Positions 43,206 to 57,300 of a DNA stretch of 64,000 nt are shown here, in pieces (positions within the stretch are counted from its first letter, which is position 1; each line of letters starts with the position of its first letter). The notes beneath the pieces are model-generated. The model ran no database searches, was not told the origin of the DNA, and saw nothing but the letters and a program-made list of their open reading frames with translations. The translations under genes were made by a program, and so were the position numbers. Source of the stretch: Trichobilharzia regenti (Eukaryota; Platyhelminthes; Trematoda; Strigeidida; Schistosomatidae); contig OX235264.1 of NCBI GenBank assembly GCA_944472135.2, forward strand, positions 86,686,319 through 86,750,318, written 5' to 3'.

Positions 43206-46200
43206 TTTATCATTATTATTGCTCCCTTGGGTTCCTAGTGGAACATAGGGCTTCAACTGCACGTCTCCATTTTCTTCTGTCTTCTGCTATACTTTTCGCC
43301 TGCATCCATGTTAATCCATATTCTTTCAACTCCTCTTCACACGATCTCCTCCATGTCACCCTTGCACTGACGTCCCACTCGCCGCTTCCCTTTCGGGTTC
43401 CACTCGAGGGCTTGGCGCGCGATGTCACCCAGCGGTCTCCTCAGCGAGTGTCCGATCCATCTCCACTTTCTCCTGCATATTTGTTGGGCGATTGGTTCTC
43501 GCTTTGTTTGTTCCCATAATTCCTTGTTGGTGATTCTTTCCGACCATCTGATCTTCAGTATTGAGCGAAGACAGTTGTAAATAAAGGTATGCAACAGGCT
43601 GTTGGAAATATTCTTTGTGACCCGCCCGCCCGCCAAGTTTCTGATCCGTATAGAAGAACTGACTTTACGTTTGTATTGAAAATCCGAATTTTGTTGGTGA
43701 TGCTGAGTGACGAAGATTTCCAGATTGATTTCAGGTTGATGAATGTGTTTCTCGCTTTCCCGATTCTCGCTCGATTTGACATCCTCGTCCGTTCCGACTT
43801 CCTGTAGTTGAGACAATGCTCCCTAGATAAGTGAATGAAGTAACTAACCTCTTTCAAATCCCTCCCGTTGATGGTGATTGACGTTGGATGTTGTTGCTGT
43901 TGTTGGTTGGTTATTTTCATAACCTCCGTCTTGTCTATGTTTACCTGGAGTCCTGTCTTTGCTGCTTCTTCGACCAGTTTGTCGGCTTTCGCTTGTAAGT
44001 CTTCGATTGTGTGTGACATCAGACATAAGTCATCCGCGAAATCCAGGTCTTCTAGGTTCTTCACGTCGGTCCAGGATATTCCTGTCTTCTCGTTTCCCAC
44101 TCACGTCTGACGCATAATCCAGTCCACCTTAATTAGTAATATCATTGGTGATAGTAAGCACCCTTGTCTGACTCCTGTGTTTACTCCAAACGCCTCGCTG
44201 AGTCTTCCGTTGTGGATCACTTGACATGTGCTGTTGTCGTACAGCTGTTGAATGAGGTTGATGAATATTTGGGGTACGCCATAGTACTCGAGTAATTTCC
44301 AAATTACTTCGCGACCAACGCTGTCAAAGGTCTTCTCAAAGTCTATAAAGTTGAGGTAGAGGTTTGATTGCCATTCCATGCTGTGTTCTATGATGATGAT
44401 GCGTAGAGTTGCAATTTGGTCAGTACATGATTTGCCTTTCCTGAATCCAGCTTGTTCTGGTCGGAGTTCTGTCTCCAGTGCGTCCTTTAATCTCCCCAGG
44501 ATGATGCGACTCAGGATTTTACTTGGCGTCGATAGGAGCATGATTCCTCGCCAGTTCTTGCAGAGTGAGACCTAAGTCGCCCTTCTTTGGTAGTTTCACG
44601 AAGTAACCTTTCCTCCGGTCAGTAGGCACCTTTCCCTCCTTCCAGACCTTTCGCAATAATGGAGTCAGCATGTCTGCTGTAGTCTCTGGGTCCGCTTTCA
44701 GTGCTTCAGGGGGTATTCCATCTGGTCCAGCTGCTTTTCCAGCTTTCAGAAGCTTGATTGCATTCAAGACTTCAGCTCTCGTTGGAGGATTGGTGTCAAC
44801 TTGCAGTTGTGTGCGCGCTGTTGTTGGTATTTCTGGACGGGTTGCAGGTGATGGTCGGTTCAAAAGTCCTTTGAAGTGATCCGCCCATTGTTTAATCTGT
44901 TTTTCTTCCTTGGTAATGGGCTTCCCTTGGCTGTCTTTTATAGGTTTCGCTTGTGTTGGTCTCTTCCCGGATAGAGATTTTGTTATCTGATATAGTGTCC
45001 TCAGGTCCCTTTTGCCTGCTGCCTTTTCAGCTTCAGTAGCTAGATTGTCGTAGAATCGTCTTTTGTCCTTCCTAGCACTTTTCTTCACTTCTTTGTCCAA
45101 TGCTTTGTAAGTTGAGCTCATTGTCTCCTTCTCCTGTCCGTCCTTGCATTGAATCATTTTCTCTTTCACCATTCTCCTCTCTTCTATTAATTTCCAAGTG
45201 TCCGTTGAGAGCCATTCCTTGTCTTGTCTCTTCTTTCTTCCTAGAACCGTTGAACACGTTTCGTTGAGAATCGCCTTCAGAGACTTCCAATGTTCTTCCA
45301 CGCATGATTCTTCAGTGATGTCACGTAGTGTTTCCTGCTTTGCTCTGACAGTTGCAGTGAAATGTCCTTTGTGGTTGTGTCCTTTAGTTCTTGAGTGTTG
45401 AACTTGCATTGTGGCCTATCTTCAGCTATCCTCGAGGCTTTTAGTTTCACCTTGAAAGTCCCTTCTACTAGATAGTGGTCTGAACCCACATCTGCTCCTC
45501 TCCTTAACCTTGTGTCCAGTAGGCTCCGTCTCCACTTTCTTGAAATTGAGATGAAGTCTATTTGATTCTTGGTGTTTCCATCTGGTGAAATCCATGTCGT
45601 CTTGTGTATATCCTTGTGTTTGAACACACTACCGCCAATCACCAAATCATTGAAGGCGCAGAAGTCTGAGAAGAGTTCGCCATTGTCGTTCATTTCACCG
45701 AGGGCCTCACGACCCATGGTGAGTTCTCTTCCTGTGTTGTCTCGTCCCAGCTTCGCATTCATGTCGCCCATCAGGATTTTGATATCGCCATTTGGGACGT
45801 TGTCCATTATTGTTTGTAGTTGTCTGTAGAACGCCTCCTTCTTCTCTTGTTCTGAGACGTTTGTAGGCGCATAACATTGAATGACTGTAACTTTCCTTCC
45901 TTTTGAGTTGAACCTGGCTGTCATTATCCTGGAGGAGATTGGTTCCCACTGCATGAGAGCTTTGGTTGCTGTTGGTGACATCATGATGGCCACTCCCTCG
46001 GTGTGCTCATGGTTGTCCTCTAAGTGGCCGGAATAGATTACTGTCTCTCTAGTAGGTAGTTGGCACCTTCCAGTTCCGTTCCATCTGCTCTCGCAGATTC
46101 CCAACACTTCTATTCTGTACCTTCTCATTTCAGCGGCTATCTGGGCAGCCTTTCCAGTTTCGTACATTGTGCGAACATTCCAGGTACCCATCCTTACTTT

Positions 46201-46478
46201 TGCTTTCATCGAAAGAAGGCACATCGGCTGACTGGCTTCCCGAAGGCTTTCACCAGCCTGCGTCATTTCACTTCCCCGATTCCAGCGAAAAGTAAGGCTA
46301 TTGCTTATGTTTTTAGAATTTTTAATATATTTATTCGTTGAAGTTTCTGTAGCGATTTGGTTGTTTTACAGGGGTGGAGTTGCTAGCACCACGCCCCAAC
46401 CCTCCCTCTTTACCCGGGCTTGGGACCGGCGAGAAAACTAGTAAGCTAGTAGCCTAGCAAGCTAGTATCTGGCGAGGT
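43206..46478 (-). mobile_element. RTE-type non-LTR retrotransposon, full length, frameshifted
   Basis: About 3.27 kb. The minus-strand leader 46267-46478 is followed by an apurinic-type endonuclease (46266-45277): GTWNVRTMYETGKA, VLGICESRWNG, GDMNAKLGRDN, SDHYLVEG. A linker (45409-44519) precedes the RT (44541-43555) with GFRKGKSCTDQI, NFIDFEKTFDSV, GVRQGCLLSP and the FADD active site. A C-terminal region follows (43816-43216: WRWIGHSLRRP, ALCSTRN). Frameshifts near 45380, 44575, 43630 and 43370 and an in-frame TGA at 44101 show that it is not now functional. RTE-clade elements of this type in schistosomes are SR2/Perere-3-like. The 3' end has an AATAATAATGATAA tail. Confidence 0.93.
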
Positions 46479-46479
46479 T

Positions 46480-47215
46480 TTATATATATATATAAGTGAA
46501 AAGTGACAAGTCAGCAGAAGCAGTGACGACCAGACTTTAGGTGAATCCAAAGAATACAGAGTTGATAAAGATACCCAATCAGCAACAACATGCACGAATC
46601 ACCATAAGCGAGAAAAATCTGAAGAAAGTCACCTTTTCCACATAACTAGGTGTCGTTGTTTACACCACAAGTAGCAAGGATGAAGACATCAAAACCAGAT
46701 TCGGAAAAACAAGGCACACATTTATCACTCTGATATCAGATTGTGAATCCCGTGCATTAAGAACCAAATTCGAAATTTCAGAGTTGAGTTAGTTCTTTTG
46801 TATGTGTCACAGACTTAATACGTCACAAAGAGCATTAACAGCATGTTACACAATTTTAACAATAGTACCATTCTCTGACTCCATAATGAAGACCTAACAG
46901 TCAAAAATAATTAACAATAAGGAACTCTTGGAATGAACCAACTAAGAACCTATTGCTTAACAGATATTCCGAAGAAAATGTAGATGGATCGGACACACGC
47001 TGAGACCATTGAGTGGCATCGCATGCCAGGACCTCAAGTGGAACCAGGATGAGAAACTGTGATTTGGGCTCTGAGAGTGACATTGAGGAGATGAAAGCTT
47101 ATGGGCAACTGTAGAGCCAGCTAAAGAGAACTGCAGAGAACAGAACAAAATGGAGATATGCTGTTGAAGCCGTATTTTCTACTCGGGACCCAAAGGAATA
47201 ATAATAAAATAATAA
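46480..47215 (+). pseudogene. RTE old copy, 3' part
   Basis: Continues the copy that stopped at 43192: the region after the RT active site, then the C-terminal zone (ATEIPKKM-like WMDRTHAE in broken frames). It ends with ACTCGGGACCCAAAGGAAT and an AATAATAAAATAAT tail. Its start lies in an AT run matching the one at 43193-43205. Confidence 0.8.
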
Positions 47216-49679
47216 AAGCTTGTCTCATTATTTTTCAGTGTTGGAATTTTTCGCACTTAGATGGATTGTCGGTGACAAACTGTGATTAGAATAACTCATA
47301 AAATATATCAACCCATAGGAATGCTGTCCTTCGAACTTTAACTATCTTCAAATTTTTTTGTCATGTTTCATAGCTTTTACCTTTACCAATGAAACAATTC
47401 TTGCTATCGTCAGATTAAGTGAACCAGAAAAACTTTTCATGATACAGATTGCTCCATCTCAATCACCATTAGGACTCGAAATTTCATGAAAATTGAGGAA
47501 AGCCTCATACAATACATAAGGACACGAATTTGTGAATCCTCTGTTATGTGTGAACTGAGGTTGTGCTGAAAACCAGTACAACATAAAGCAGCCAAGATAT
47601 GCCCAAATTTCTGAGATAGTTCTACTCAGTTAAAATGTGAGCAATATAGTATTATTGGCTTCCTAAACATGTACGCAATACACCTAAATGTGACGTATGT
47701 TATTGGTAAGACTTGTTAGTAGTCTATAAACAGACGTTCATTGGCAGAATATCAAATCGCGGAGAGGAAGGTTTAACGTCGAAGCAAGTAAATGATTCAG
47801 CGTTGCGCGAAAACATGATGGTTACGAAAGGACAAAGAAAGGCAATACGAAGAGTGGAAGTAACACAAACAGAAGATTTGTGCAAATGACGATTCGAAGA
47901 TAAGGTGTCATAATTTCGCTATGTAGGGATACCAAATTCTGAATGAACATTTTTTCAACCAGTCTCTTGTCTTTTACCGTTAAATGAGTACATAACAGTA
48001 TATTCAACTTCGAAAATAGCGTTACAATGCCAGAACTGGGTGAAAAAGGCATCTGATCGATAAGTGAATAAGTCCGTGGTTATATATCCATATTGAAACA
48101 TGATTGCTAATGACTATATGTTCACATGCTTCACAACAATCTTACACGACTCATGACATACAAGGGAATTAAAGATGAGGCCGGTGTCCTTGGACAACCT
48201 GCTGATTGACAGTTAGTAATTAGGTTAAAAATACAAAATATGGAATACTAGACACAAGTTTCAGATGTCATACTCAGTTAAACGTTGTGGCTTGGATAAA
48301 CGAGGAGAGCATACCCTGATAGTAGAAGCCACCGACAATTGATTATACAGCGGCCGAATTAGGGAGAAAACTGATTGATTGCCATAGCGGAGACTAATTC
48401 GAAGCGAGAGTCCTATTTTTATACTAGACTGATGGAAGTGTAAATACATATACCATGCACTTCATTTCTTCAATATTTCCATGAGATTTTTGTCCTATTC
48501 AGTACAGATTATATTCTTCACTCTGCATTTCTTATTTTAATTTGACAAAAAAGGGCGTAAGAAAAAGACTTAAAAGTATTGCATTTTGTGCGAATAGCTT
48601 CGTGAAAACAAGGATGATTGAAGTGTTAAGTGAAAAAATTGAGAAAGTGAAATATTGAATTTTTGCGAGCTTTTGAGCGTATCCTTTCAGATCACAATTG
48701 AACATATATCCCACCTTTTTGCCTGTATATATTCTGACGGTGAACAAATAATATTTGATGACAAGACAAGGTTGCTTGAATAAGGAAATGTTGAGAGGAT
48801 ACATTGAGAGGCAAGTGAATGTTAAGATAAGGGGAGCAAACACACTTTGCGCAATATTTCTAGCATGAAACTCCTAATACTTCAAACAGATGGAGACAAA
48901 TTAATTCGAAGACTGACTGTAGTTTCATAGAGTGATCAGTGATTGTGGGGGAATTTCATTAGAATTATTTAACATCAAGAGTGTATTTTCGTATAGATAC
49001 CCAAATAAATGCTAATAAAATTGTACGTAAAATGATATGGACCCATAATTATAAAGAGACGCATGCTTCGGAATTGAGAAACCTATTTCAACTTCCAAGC
49101 TAAAAAGATTATTAGGACTCCTTAAGTTTTAATATCTTGTTAGAGAAAGTCAAATTTCCATGAATATTAAATAATAGAATGATAAATAAATAAAAGGAAT
49201 TACATACGAATGATAATTAAGTCTTTGAACAAGAATTAATTCAAAAAGAAAACAAAGAATGTCTAACCAACCCCATTCTAAAACAAGGCCAAGGTCATCA
49301 GAGTGACGTGTGCATTCGGAAAACCGCAAGCAAGTAAACAGCTTGTTGACTGAACAAAACAATTTGCCTTCTGACAGTTCAATCATTCCGTAATATGATG
49401 TGCAATTTTTTTCATCACTTGTATAAAATGTGTATTTAGTTTTTAAAAACCTAATGTTGGTTATGCAGATTTCATGAAGTGAAAACAAAAACAGATGGCT
49501 AATGCAGTTTGAGTTGTATACATATATAATTGAATATCACTATTATTATAAGAGTAAGATTAAATGGATTGGTCAAAAGAGTAAGGCGAAGGGGAATTGG
49601 ATGTAGTGAAAGGACGACTTCAGGTGATACACATTGTTAGTGCGAGAGCTTTAAATGGGGTTGTCTTTTGTACTCACTT
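47216..49679. other. AT-rich DNA, no gene recognised
   Basis: Minus-strand frames at 47822-48052, 48532-48843 and 49150-49488 are hydrophobic, low-complexity translations without conserved motifs. A stretch at 47880-48020 is faintly like a non-LTR RT tail but cannot be assigned. Confidence 0.4.
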
Positions 49680-51600
49680 CTTGTTTCACTGCATGATTTA
49701 GGAGCCTCCGCCTAAAGCTTCTTGCAGATGGTGCAGGAATCACGTTGGCTGGTACACAGTTGCATTGGCGGGGTACTCGGAGTGATAATAAAGGGGAAAG
49801 GACTGAAGCTTTCACGCTCTGGTACAGATTTCCCTCTCGTTTAAGTATCCTACATCAATGATGGATGCGGGGCACCAATGCCTCTCCGACATATTTTGTG
49901 TAGCGGAAGCTCATACTGAACTCCATCGAATTTCTTCGCAAAGTCTGAGCAGACCACATGGACTGAAACATTCAGATCCCAGCATGGTACCCGGTCATTA
50001 CCAGCTGGCAGTAAATTTGTCATGCAGCGCCTACCTCTCCTGAAACCATGTTGTGATTTATGGGGAACGTTAGTCTAATCAAAGGTTTGCCTGATATGGA
50101 TACCAGTCAGAATTTGTAATACTACTGTTACCACTGGAAGTGCTGCTGATGGTCCATAATTGTTTGTATTTTGTTAACCCTATTTTTGAAGATGGGTGTC
50201 AGCCACGTCTCGTAAACCGTCAATGCCCAGCTCTTGCTACGCCGGGACTCACGCTGTTCCTTGAAGTTTCTCAGAAACGCTTAGTAATAACGGACGCAAA
50301 AACCAAAACAACGATTGGCCACTCAAGAATTATTTATTCTAACACCAAAATATAGCCAACTTTAAAACTAAGGTCTATGAACAAATATTACAATAATAAA
50401 TCACAATATTACTAGTGACGGTTTTGTCCTGACTTCTTTCTGAACAGCGACCGATGAGACGATGACTGGCTGATTTATGCCTCCGCGAAAATTGGGGAAG
50501 TTGGTTTTGAGCAAACAACCATGAATTGATCGTTCAATCTTCAACTACATTGACAATGGGAGACAGGATGTCTCTCTCATACTCCCATTGACGTTTACCT
50601 GAATACACGGAGTATTGAAGCAGGACACAAATGGGTCTTCAGAAAACTTCACAAAACTCTTACAGCTCAGATGGGCGAATGTCATCACTGTCAGTGGTGA
50701 GTTTCTGCAACTTTCCTAAGAAAATTGAAGGTTCCATTTTGAGCGTACCCACTAAGATTTTCGTCAGTCAAGTTAGTGTTGCAGAGCTTGTAGCTCACGC
50801 CGGTAGTACCCATATTGCTACCTAGCGATCTGTTAAAGGCCGAAATGACTAATTCTGCCGTTCCTAAATGAGTGAGATATTGACTGTTTAGACCTACTTA
50901 GGCTCATGACATCTGGCTAGCAGGTATTCTCTTCAAAATGAATTGGTACAGACTTTCCGGGTTTATCGTGAGTTTTCTAGGAAGGGTTACATGAAACTGA
51001 CGCCTGTCACTTCTGCCTCTTGCGTCGCATCAGCTCCTAGGTTCCAGGAATGCCCTTGGGTCATTATTTCACTTGATGAGTCAATTTGTAGACCACGCTT
51101 GCCGCTTTGCTTGGAGAATGCCTTCAACTCAGTCATGAGAATCGTTTCATCGTTTCAATGTGACTAAAGTGACGGTATCTGGAATTTTTGTGTGAATTTT
51201 CTTCGGCCACTTGCCAATGTTTATCTCATGATAATTAAGCCCACTCTGTGAGCCATTCGTCGTCAGACAAAATTTTTCACATTTTGATGAAGTGAGATTT
51301 TCTATAACAGAGACATGGCCATGTAGCGTCCCACTTCAGACGCTCGCCAAGTACTAGACCAAATAGTATGACCAGGTTGTCACTGTTACCTGGAGGGGTC
51401 ATGACTTGGACGTTTTCCATACGTAGCTGATCAATAGTTGGGATATAATCCAGTTTTGATGAATTTTCGCTAGAGCCACACCTGGTGTCGTCTCTAATTT
51501 AAATTGTGGAGCACTGAAGCTCTTATCCATTATGGTCCTGTCAGAGCGCAAGTCCCACATCCGTGTGTCAGTGTTAATCAGTAGCTTGTTATGTTCTTCT
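49680..51600 (-). pseudogene. Highly degraded CR1-like reverse transcriptase
   Basis: Minus-strand translation in broken frames near 49880-50070 gives SQHGFRRGRRCMTNLL and VVCSDFAKKFDGVQ, corresponding to the HGFR..S...L and LDFxKAFD blocks of non-LTR RT. The upstream stretch (to about 51600) has higher GC than its flanks and a weak NSDNLVILF box that could be the end of the endonuclease domain. No intact frame remains. Confidence 0.55.
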
Positions 51601-52149
51601 CTACAAGAGAGTGTTTGATGGATTAATTTCAGAAAAGTGTATGTGCGAGGTTTGTTTCCTAGACGAGTTTGCCTGTCACACTTGCAAAAAGACTAACTTC
51701 CTTTACCTATGCCTTGGTCAGTACTCTACCTATCCTGCAAGTACTGACGAATGGGTGAACGGTAGAAATAAAAAAAGGAACCACCAGTATATTCATAACA
51801 AATGTGACAGCATTTACTAATATAAAAAGGGTTGGAACTTATCTGTACACAGAGGAGTAGTGAACTCGAAGAGGTACTTGTATAAAAGCACAACGAGAGA
51901 GCAAGTGTCCAAGCGTACAGGTAGCGAAGTGCGGTGAAGCAAAGCGAAAGTGAAGGTAAAAGTAGTGCGAAAAAGATGGGTGAGCGAGTTTAAACAAAAG
52001 TTCAAGGTTTCAATATACACTAAAAAATTTTCCCAGATCATATGGTAGTTTAGACCCCCAAAGGTTTTGTTTATAGTGGAGGACTGGTGTTTACGGGCGA
52101 TTCCGAACCCCTATTTTGAGATTCATCCACCGGGATTCTTATATTGATG

Positions 52150-52465
52150 TTTTACTTCTTGTCCTTTTTTCATTTACAGTTGTCTTTAGAGTACCTGCTT
52201 AAATTCTTGAATGATGCCGTTTTGCGCAATTCGAATCGTACTGCCATTATCCATGAGGAGATTGCTTCATACTGCAGAAAAGCTTGGCTTGCTGTTGATG
52301 ACATCATGACAGCCACCTCCTCCGTGCGCTTGTGGTTGTTGTCTGTGTTACCAGAGGACATTATTGACTCTCCAGCTAACATGTTAGATAGTCCACATCC
52401 ATTGTATCTGTTCCCCCAGGCTGCTGACACTTCTATATCATATTTTCAGTTTGAATAGACTTGTC
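52150..52465 (-). pseudogene. RTE endonuclease-region fragment
   Basis: Minus-strand frame contains NRYNGCGLSNMLAGESI, NNHKRTEEVAVMMSS and QYEAISSWIMAVRF. It matches the endonuclease zone near 45900-46120 and resembles the 41.4-kb copy more closely. Both ends are lost. Confidence 0.75.
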
Positions 52466-54355
52466 AATCTGAAACCAATGTGAGGACATTCTAAGTCTCA
52501 ATGCTTACTTTGCTTTCAACTAAGTGGAAAGAATGCCAGATGGATTTCTGATGTCCTTCACCCACTGACCTTATTCGCGCTCTTGATCAGGTAATAATAA
52601 ATCCAGTTTCATCTGATATGCAGAATTATCTGCATAACTTTAAAGACAGATGGAAACTACAGAGCTGTCAAAAGGTTGATGGTACTTAATATAGTGGTAG
52701 CCTAACCAATTCTGGAGAAACATTTAATGATTTTCAGCAGTTGAATGATATTTTTCAGTCGGCAACAATTTTTTTATAAGTCATCTGCGCATAATTTTCA
52801 ACATAAGTTTAATCATTTTCTAAATGATGGAATTCCCTGATTTTCAAAATGAGTATTACCGCATTTCCAGTAGTTGACTTCTCTTGTCGTGCTAATATAA
52901 GTAATGGAAATTCATCAAATAGTTTCGGCTTTTTTTCATAGGATTTCATTGGTGACAAATATTCAGGAAAGGAATGATAAAGAAAGTCGTTTCGGTTCAC
53001 TTCATTTCGAATAGATAAGTGTTACAAGAAGTTTTTATTTAATTACCACTCTTTGCATATTCACTTTCTGTCGACAACTGTTGAGTATTTCCTGGAAATA
53101 AGGGGTAAATTTCAAAAGTCTGCTGGTCAGAAGGACTAGTTTTTGGGCTTTTGGGGAATTTTGGGGAAACTGCTCGTGTTTTTTTGTATTCTCCTATTTC
53201 GACGGCACTTCCCTAATGTGTATGTTGCCAACGGATTGTTGAATACTCCCTGTAAATCCAGCAACATGCAACCAGAGAATTAGTATGGCGAATAGACAGT
53301 TGTGAAAAATGAATACACGAAGCCAAACAGAGCCATGTGTATTTCAGTGATGCAAAAAATTTATTAATACAAAGGCTTTGATTAGAGCAAAAGATACACG
53401 CAATATGTCATCTTTTACATCTAATCAGAAGCGTACAAAATCATTGTTCTGAACTCTACAAATGATTAAATGAGAATTATAATTATTCACTTGATATCTA
53501 AACGATGCTAAAGTATCGTTGAGTCTGCAAGCTAATCATAAAATCCACGGGTCTAAAATAAGAATTATACAATAGGGGATTATGAAGTTGCGTAATATAT
53601 TGGAACGACATTTCATACAAAATTAAGCTGATGTAAAATGTGGTCAGTTCTGTGCTAATAACTGAGGGCTAATATTAAGAAGGGGAATCAATCCTGAAAT
53701 TTGCAGCTTCCTTTAGCTTCGGCCCACAGGTGCTTTGTTTAAAAAAATCTACTTAAAATAGTTATCATAATAATAACCACAACATATGTTTGATAGATCC
53801 AAAAATTTTCAGGTGACAATTTATTCATTATCTTTGAAACCATTATGGAAATTTAAGCCATCATTATGCCAACCCGTCGCAATGATTTGACTCACTGAAA
53901 TTCGGATAGTGTTATTAGAAGACGGAGGTTATCTGCAAAATGTGATGTATTTGTGCTAAATATATTTTGAACAATTTGATCATACATTTACTTGTGAATT
54001 CAATATATATGAAAAAAATTAAGGGCAATTGAATTAAACAGAGTGGCAAAAAAGATTTCAGAATGATTGACACAACGTTTGATAATCAAATCAAATAAGG
54101 ATTACCAAGGTAGGTTAAGAGTAATAACAAACCGTTTTTGAACACAGAGAGGGGGGGCCATTTACTATACAGTAAAATAATGCTAAGTTCAGAACATCGA
54201 AAAAAAATACATCTAATTAATTTTTTTGTGTATGTTACATGAACTGTTGAAAAAAAATTTTTTTGTGTTCGGTGGTACTGTATATAAAAAAATTTATACG
54301 TCAAAAAAATAGTTCGTACCACGAACGAATGAGTTGCGTGAATCACACGACTTCG
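52466..54355. other. AT-rich DNA, no 3' LTR seen
   Basis: No copy of the LTR end TACCGCTACA occurs here although the 3' LTR of the gypsy element would be expected next to 54356. The sequence has long A/T runs (54200-54310) and no coding frame. Confidence 0.45.
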
Positions 54356-57300
54356 TTAAGTCAAATAAGTGTGCAGATATTCTGGGAACCTTACGGTGCG
54401 TCCAGAACGGGTTTTCTTGGGAGGCTCGATAGAAGGTTCGGTAGCTGTCGCTGTGCTAGTGACTTCATCGATGTCTAAACGATCTTCTGTTACTTGTGGA
54501 TTTTGGGGTACGTTGAGCTCTATGCTAATAGGATTACCCTCCAAGTAAGCCGGTTTCAGACGGTCAATGCTGACGGTGTCCTCGCGGCCGTTTTTGTCCA
54601 AGACAAAGAATTTATCAGAACGTTTAATTACCTTATAAGGTCCGTCATATGGGGGTTCCAGGGGTCTGCGCACAGAGTCGCGACGAACAAATACATGTGA
54701 AGAAGTTTTCAAACACGGATGAACGAAAACATCAATGGACTGTGGACGAAGGGGAGCAGGTTTAACTGAACGCATTGCGTTTGTAAGCCTGCTGACGTAT
54801 GAAGCGTGATCTACCACTGGTGGGAAGCTCGAGGGAGAAACAAATTCACCAGGCAGTCGCAGTGTCGTGCCATATACTAGCTCGGCGCTAGTACAACCAG
54901 CATCGGTTTTCAAGGCGTTTCGTATCCCTAGGAGAACTAACGGAGGGATTCAGTCCAATGGGTGGTGTTTGCGGCTGACAGACCAGCTTTCAGCTGTCTG
55001 TGTAGACGTTCTACCATACCATTAGCTTGAGGATGGTAGGCTGTTGTTCGAAATCGCATGCAACCTAATATTTTAGTCAGGGCGAAGAATAAGCCACTTT
55101 CGAATTGCCGCCCGCGATCAGTTGTTATGGAAGATGGGCATCCAAAGTTAGCAATCCATCTTTCTACGAAGACGCGTGCGACTGTTTCAGCAGATACATC
55201 CTTGATGGGTACTGCTTCCGGCCATCGTGTGAAGCGATCGATGCAAGTTAAAATATAAGTATATCCATGTGATTCAGGAAGGGGACCAACCAAATCTATA
55301 TGGACGTGTTCGAAACGAGCGTCAGGGAGAAGAAAGGTGCCAAGTGGGCTTTTGGTGTGTCTTATCACCTTGCACTTTTGACAAGCTAAGCACGTGTGTG
55401 CCCATTCCCTTACTTCTTTATTAATGCCAGGCCAACAAAACCGACTAGTTACGAGCTTGACAGTAGTTCGAATACCTGGGTGAGATAAGCCATGCAACGT
55501 ATTGAAGACGTTACGGCGATAACTTTTAGGCACGATGGGGCGAGGAGTACTCGTGGAAATGTCGCATAGAATAGTATCTCTTCCCATACCTAAGGGTTTC
55601 TCAGCTAATTGTAGAGTTGTTTTCGACAACTCATGTTGAAGCTCGGTATCTTCTTTTTGAAGACGAGCCAGTTTTACAAGGTCTATGCCGTCGATTTGGG
55701 TGAGGGAACAAACGCGCGACAAGGCATCTGCCACAGTGTTGTTTACTCCGGATACATGGCGAATATCTGATGTAAACTGTGAGACGTAATCCAGTTGTCG
55801 TGATTCCCTGGGTGAATACTTATCTGAAGGTGAGTTCAGAGAGTACGTCAGAGGTTTGTGATCCGTAAAAATTATAAATTCACGACCCTCTACCGAATGT
55901 CTAAAATGTCGTATAGCACAGTACATAGCCAGAAGTTCTCTGCCGAATGTGCTGTACTTCGTTTCAGCTAATTGAAGGCGCCTGGAGAAAAAGGCGAGTG
56001 GTTGCCACTCATTGTCAACTAGCTGTTGTAGAACTGCGCCGATTGCAGTGTTTGATGCATCAACCGAGATACTTAACGGTGCCGTTGGATCCTGATACAT
56101 CAGAAGTGTGGCATTCGCAATAGCTTTTTTAATCTGGGTAAAAGCATTTCGAGCAGACGCGTCAAGTTCTATGGACTTGTTATTCCCTCGAAGGAGGTCT
56201 GTCAATGGCTGAATCAAAGAGGCACAGTTGGGAATAAAGCGTCGATAATAACTTACTAAGCCGTTAAAAGTGCGGAGACTTTTCACCGTCTGTGGCTCTG
56301 GAAAGTTCAGTATAGCCTCGACCTTAGTAGCCAGTGGGCGAATGCCCTTGCAGTCAATAGTGTGACCCAGGAAGTCGAGTGAGTCAACACCGATTTGACA
56401 TTTTTGAATATTAATGGTAACACCATGTTGGCGTAACCTTTCAAATGCCAAGTCCAAGTGCCTAAGGTGAGTTTCCTTGTCTGGACTGGCAATGAGGCAG
56501 TCGTCTAAGTATGCGTATACAAAGTCGAGACCGCGAAATACTTCGTCAATGAAGCGTTGGAATGTTTGGGCTGCATTCCGAAGACCGAATGGCATACGTA
56601 GAAATTCAAAAAGTCCGAAAGGCGTAATGATAGCCGTTTTCGGGATGTCTTCTGTTGCCATCGGGATTTGGTTATACGCTTTAACCAAGTCGATTTTGGA
56701 GAATATAGTCGCGCCGGATAAGGTTGCCGTCAAGTCGTGTATATGAGGCAACGGGTAGCAATCAGGGGTTGTTTTGGCATTCACTCGCCGGTAATCACCG
56801 GTGGGTCGCCAATCATTGCTATCCTTTTTCGGAACCATATGAAGTGGGGATGCCCATGGGCTATTCGAAGGTCGAATGATGCCAAGGCTAAGCATATGGT
56901 CAAATTCATTCCTGGCGATTCTCAGTTTGTCAGGAGCTAATCGTCGTGCTTTAGATGTCACAGGTTGTCCTGTGGTAATGATGTGGTGCATAACATTGCT
57001 GGTTATGCACGGTAGGTCGTTCGACGGGCAATTAAGTTCCGGATACTTGTCAACGATAGGTTGAAAAGTTGGATCAAGAATTGCCTTTATCTTAACGGGT
57101 GACAGACTAGGGCCTATGTAGCTGATGCCTTTGATAGACAGACTAGTAGTATTGTCAATCAGTCGTTTTCGGCGGACGTCTACGAGTAAATCATGATGAT
57201 TAAGTAGGTCCGTGCCAATGATGGGCATTGTAACGTCAGCGAGAAGGAAAATCCACCGAATAGGTTTGCGTAAACCTACGTTCAGATAGACGTATTTCCT

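Noticed and set aside
44670..46341. Plus-strand frames opposite the RTE element
   Set aside because: Antisense shadows of the endonuclease and RT frames.
49255..49285. Candidate Homer start exon (minus-strand ATGGG followed by GTTGGT)
   Set aside because: The phase fits, but the donor is poor and there is no supporting context; such short matches occur by chance.
54240..54330. Possible 3' LTR or polypurine tract of the gypsy element
   Set aside because: Only A/T runs and a small palindrome (GTTCGTACCACGAAC-like) are present; no purine tract on the minus strand and no match to the 5' LTR.
55058..57064. Plus-strand frames opposite the gypsy pol gene
   Set aside because: They are shadows of the strongly conserved pol frame on the other strand.
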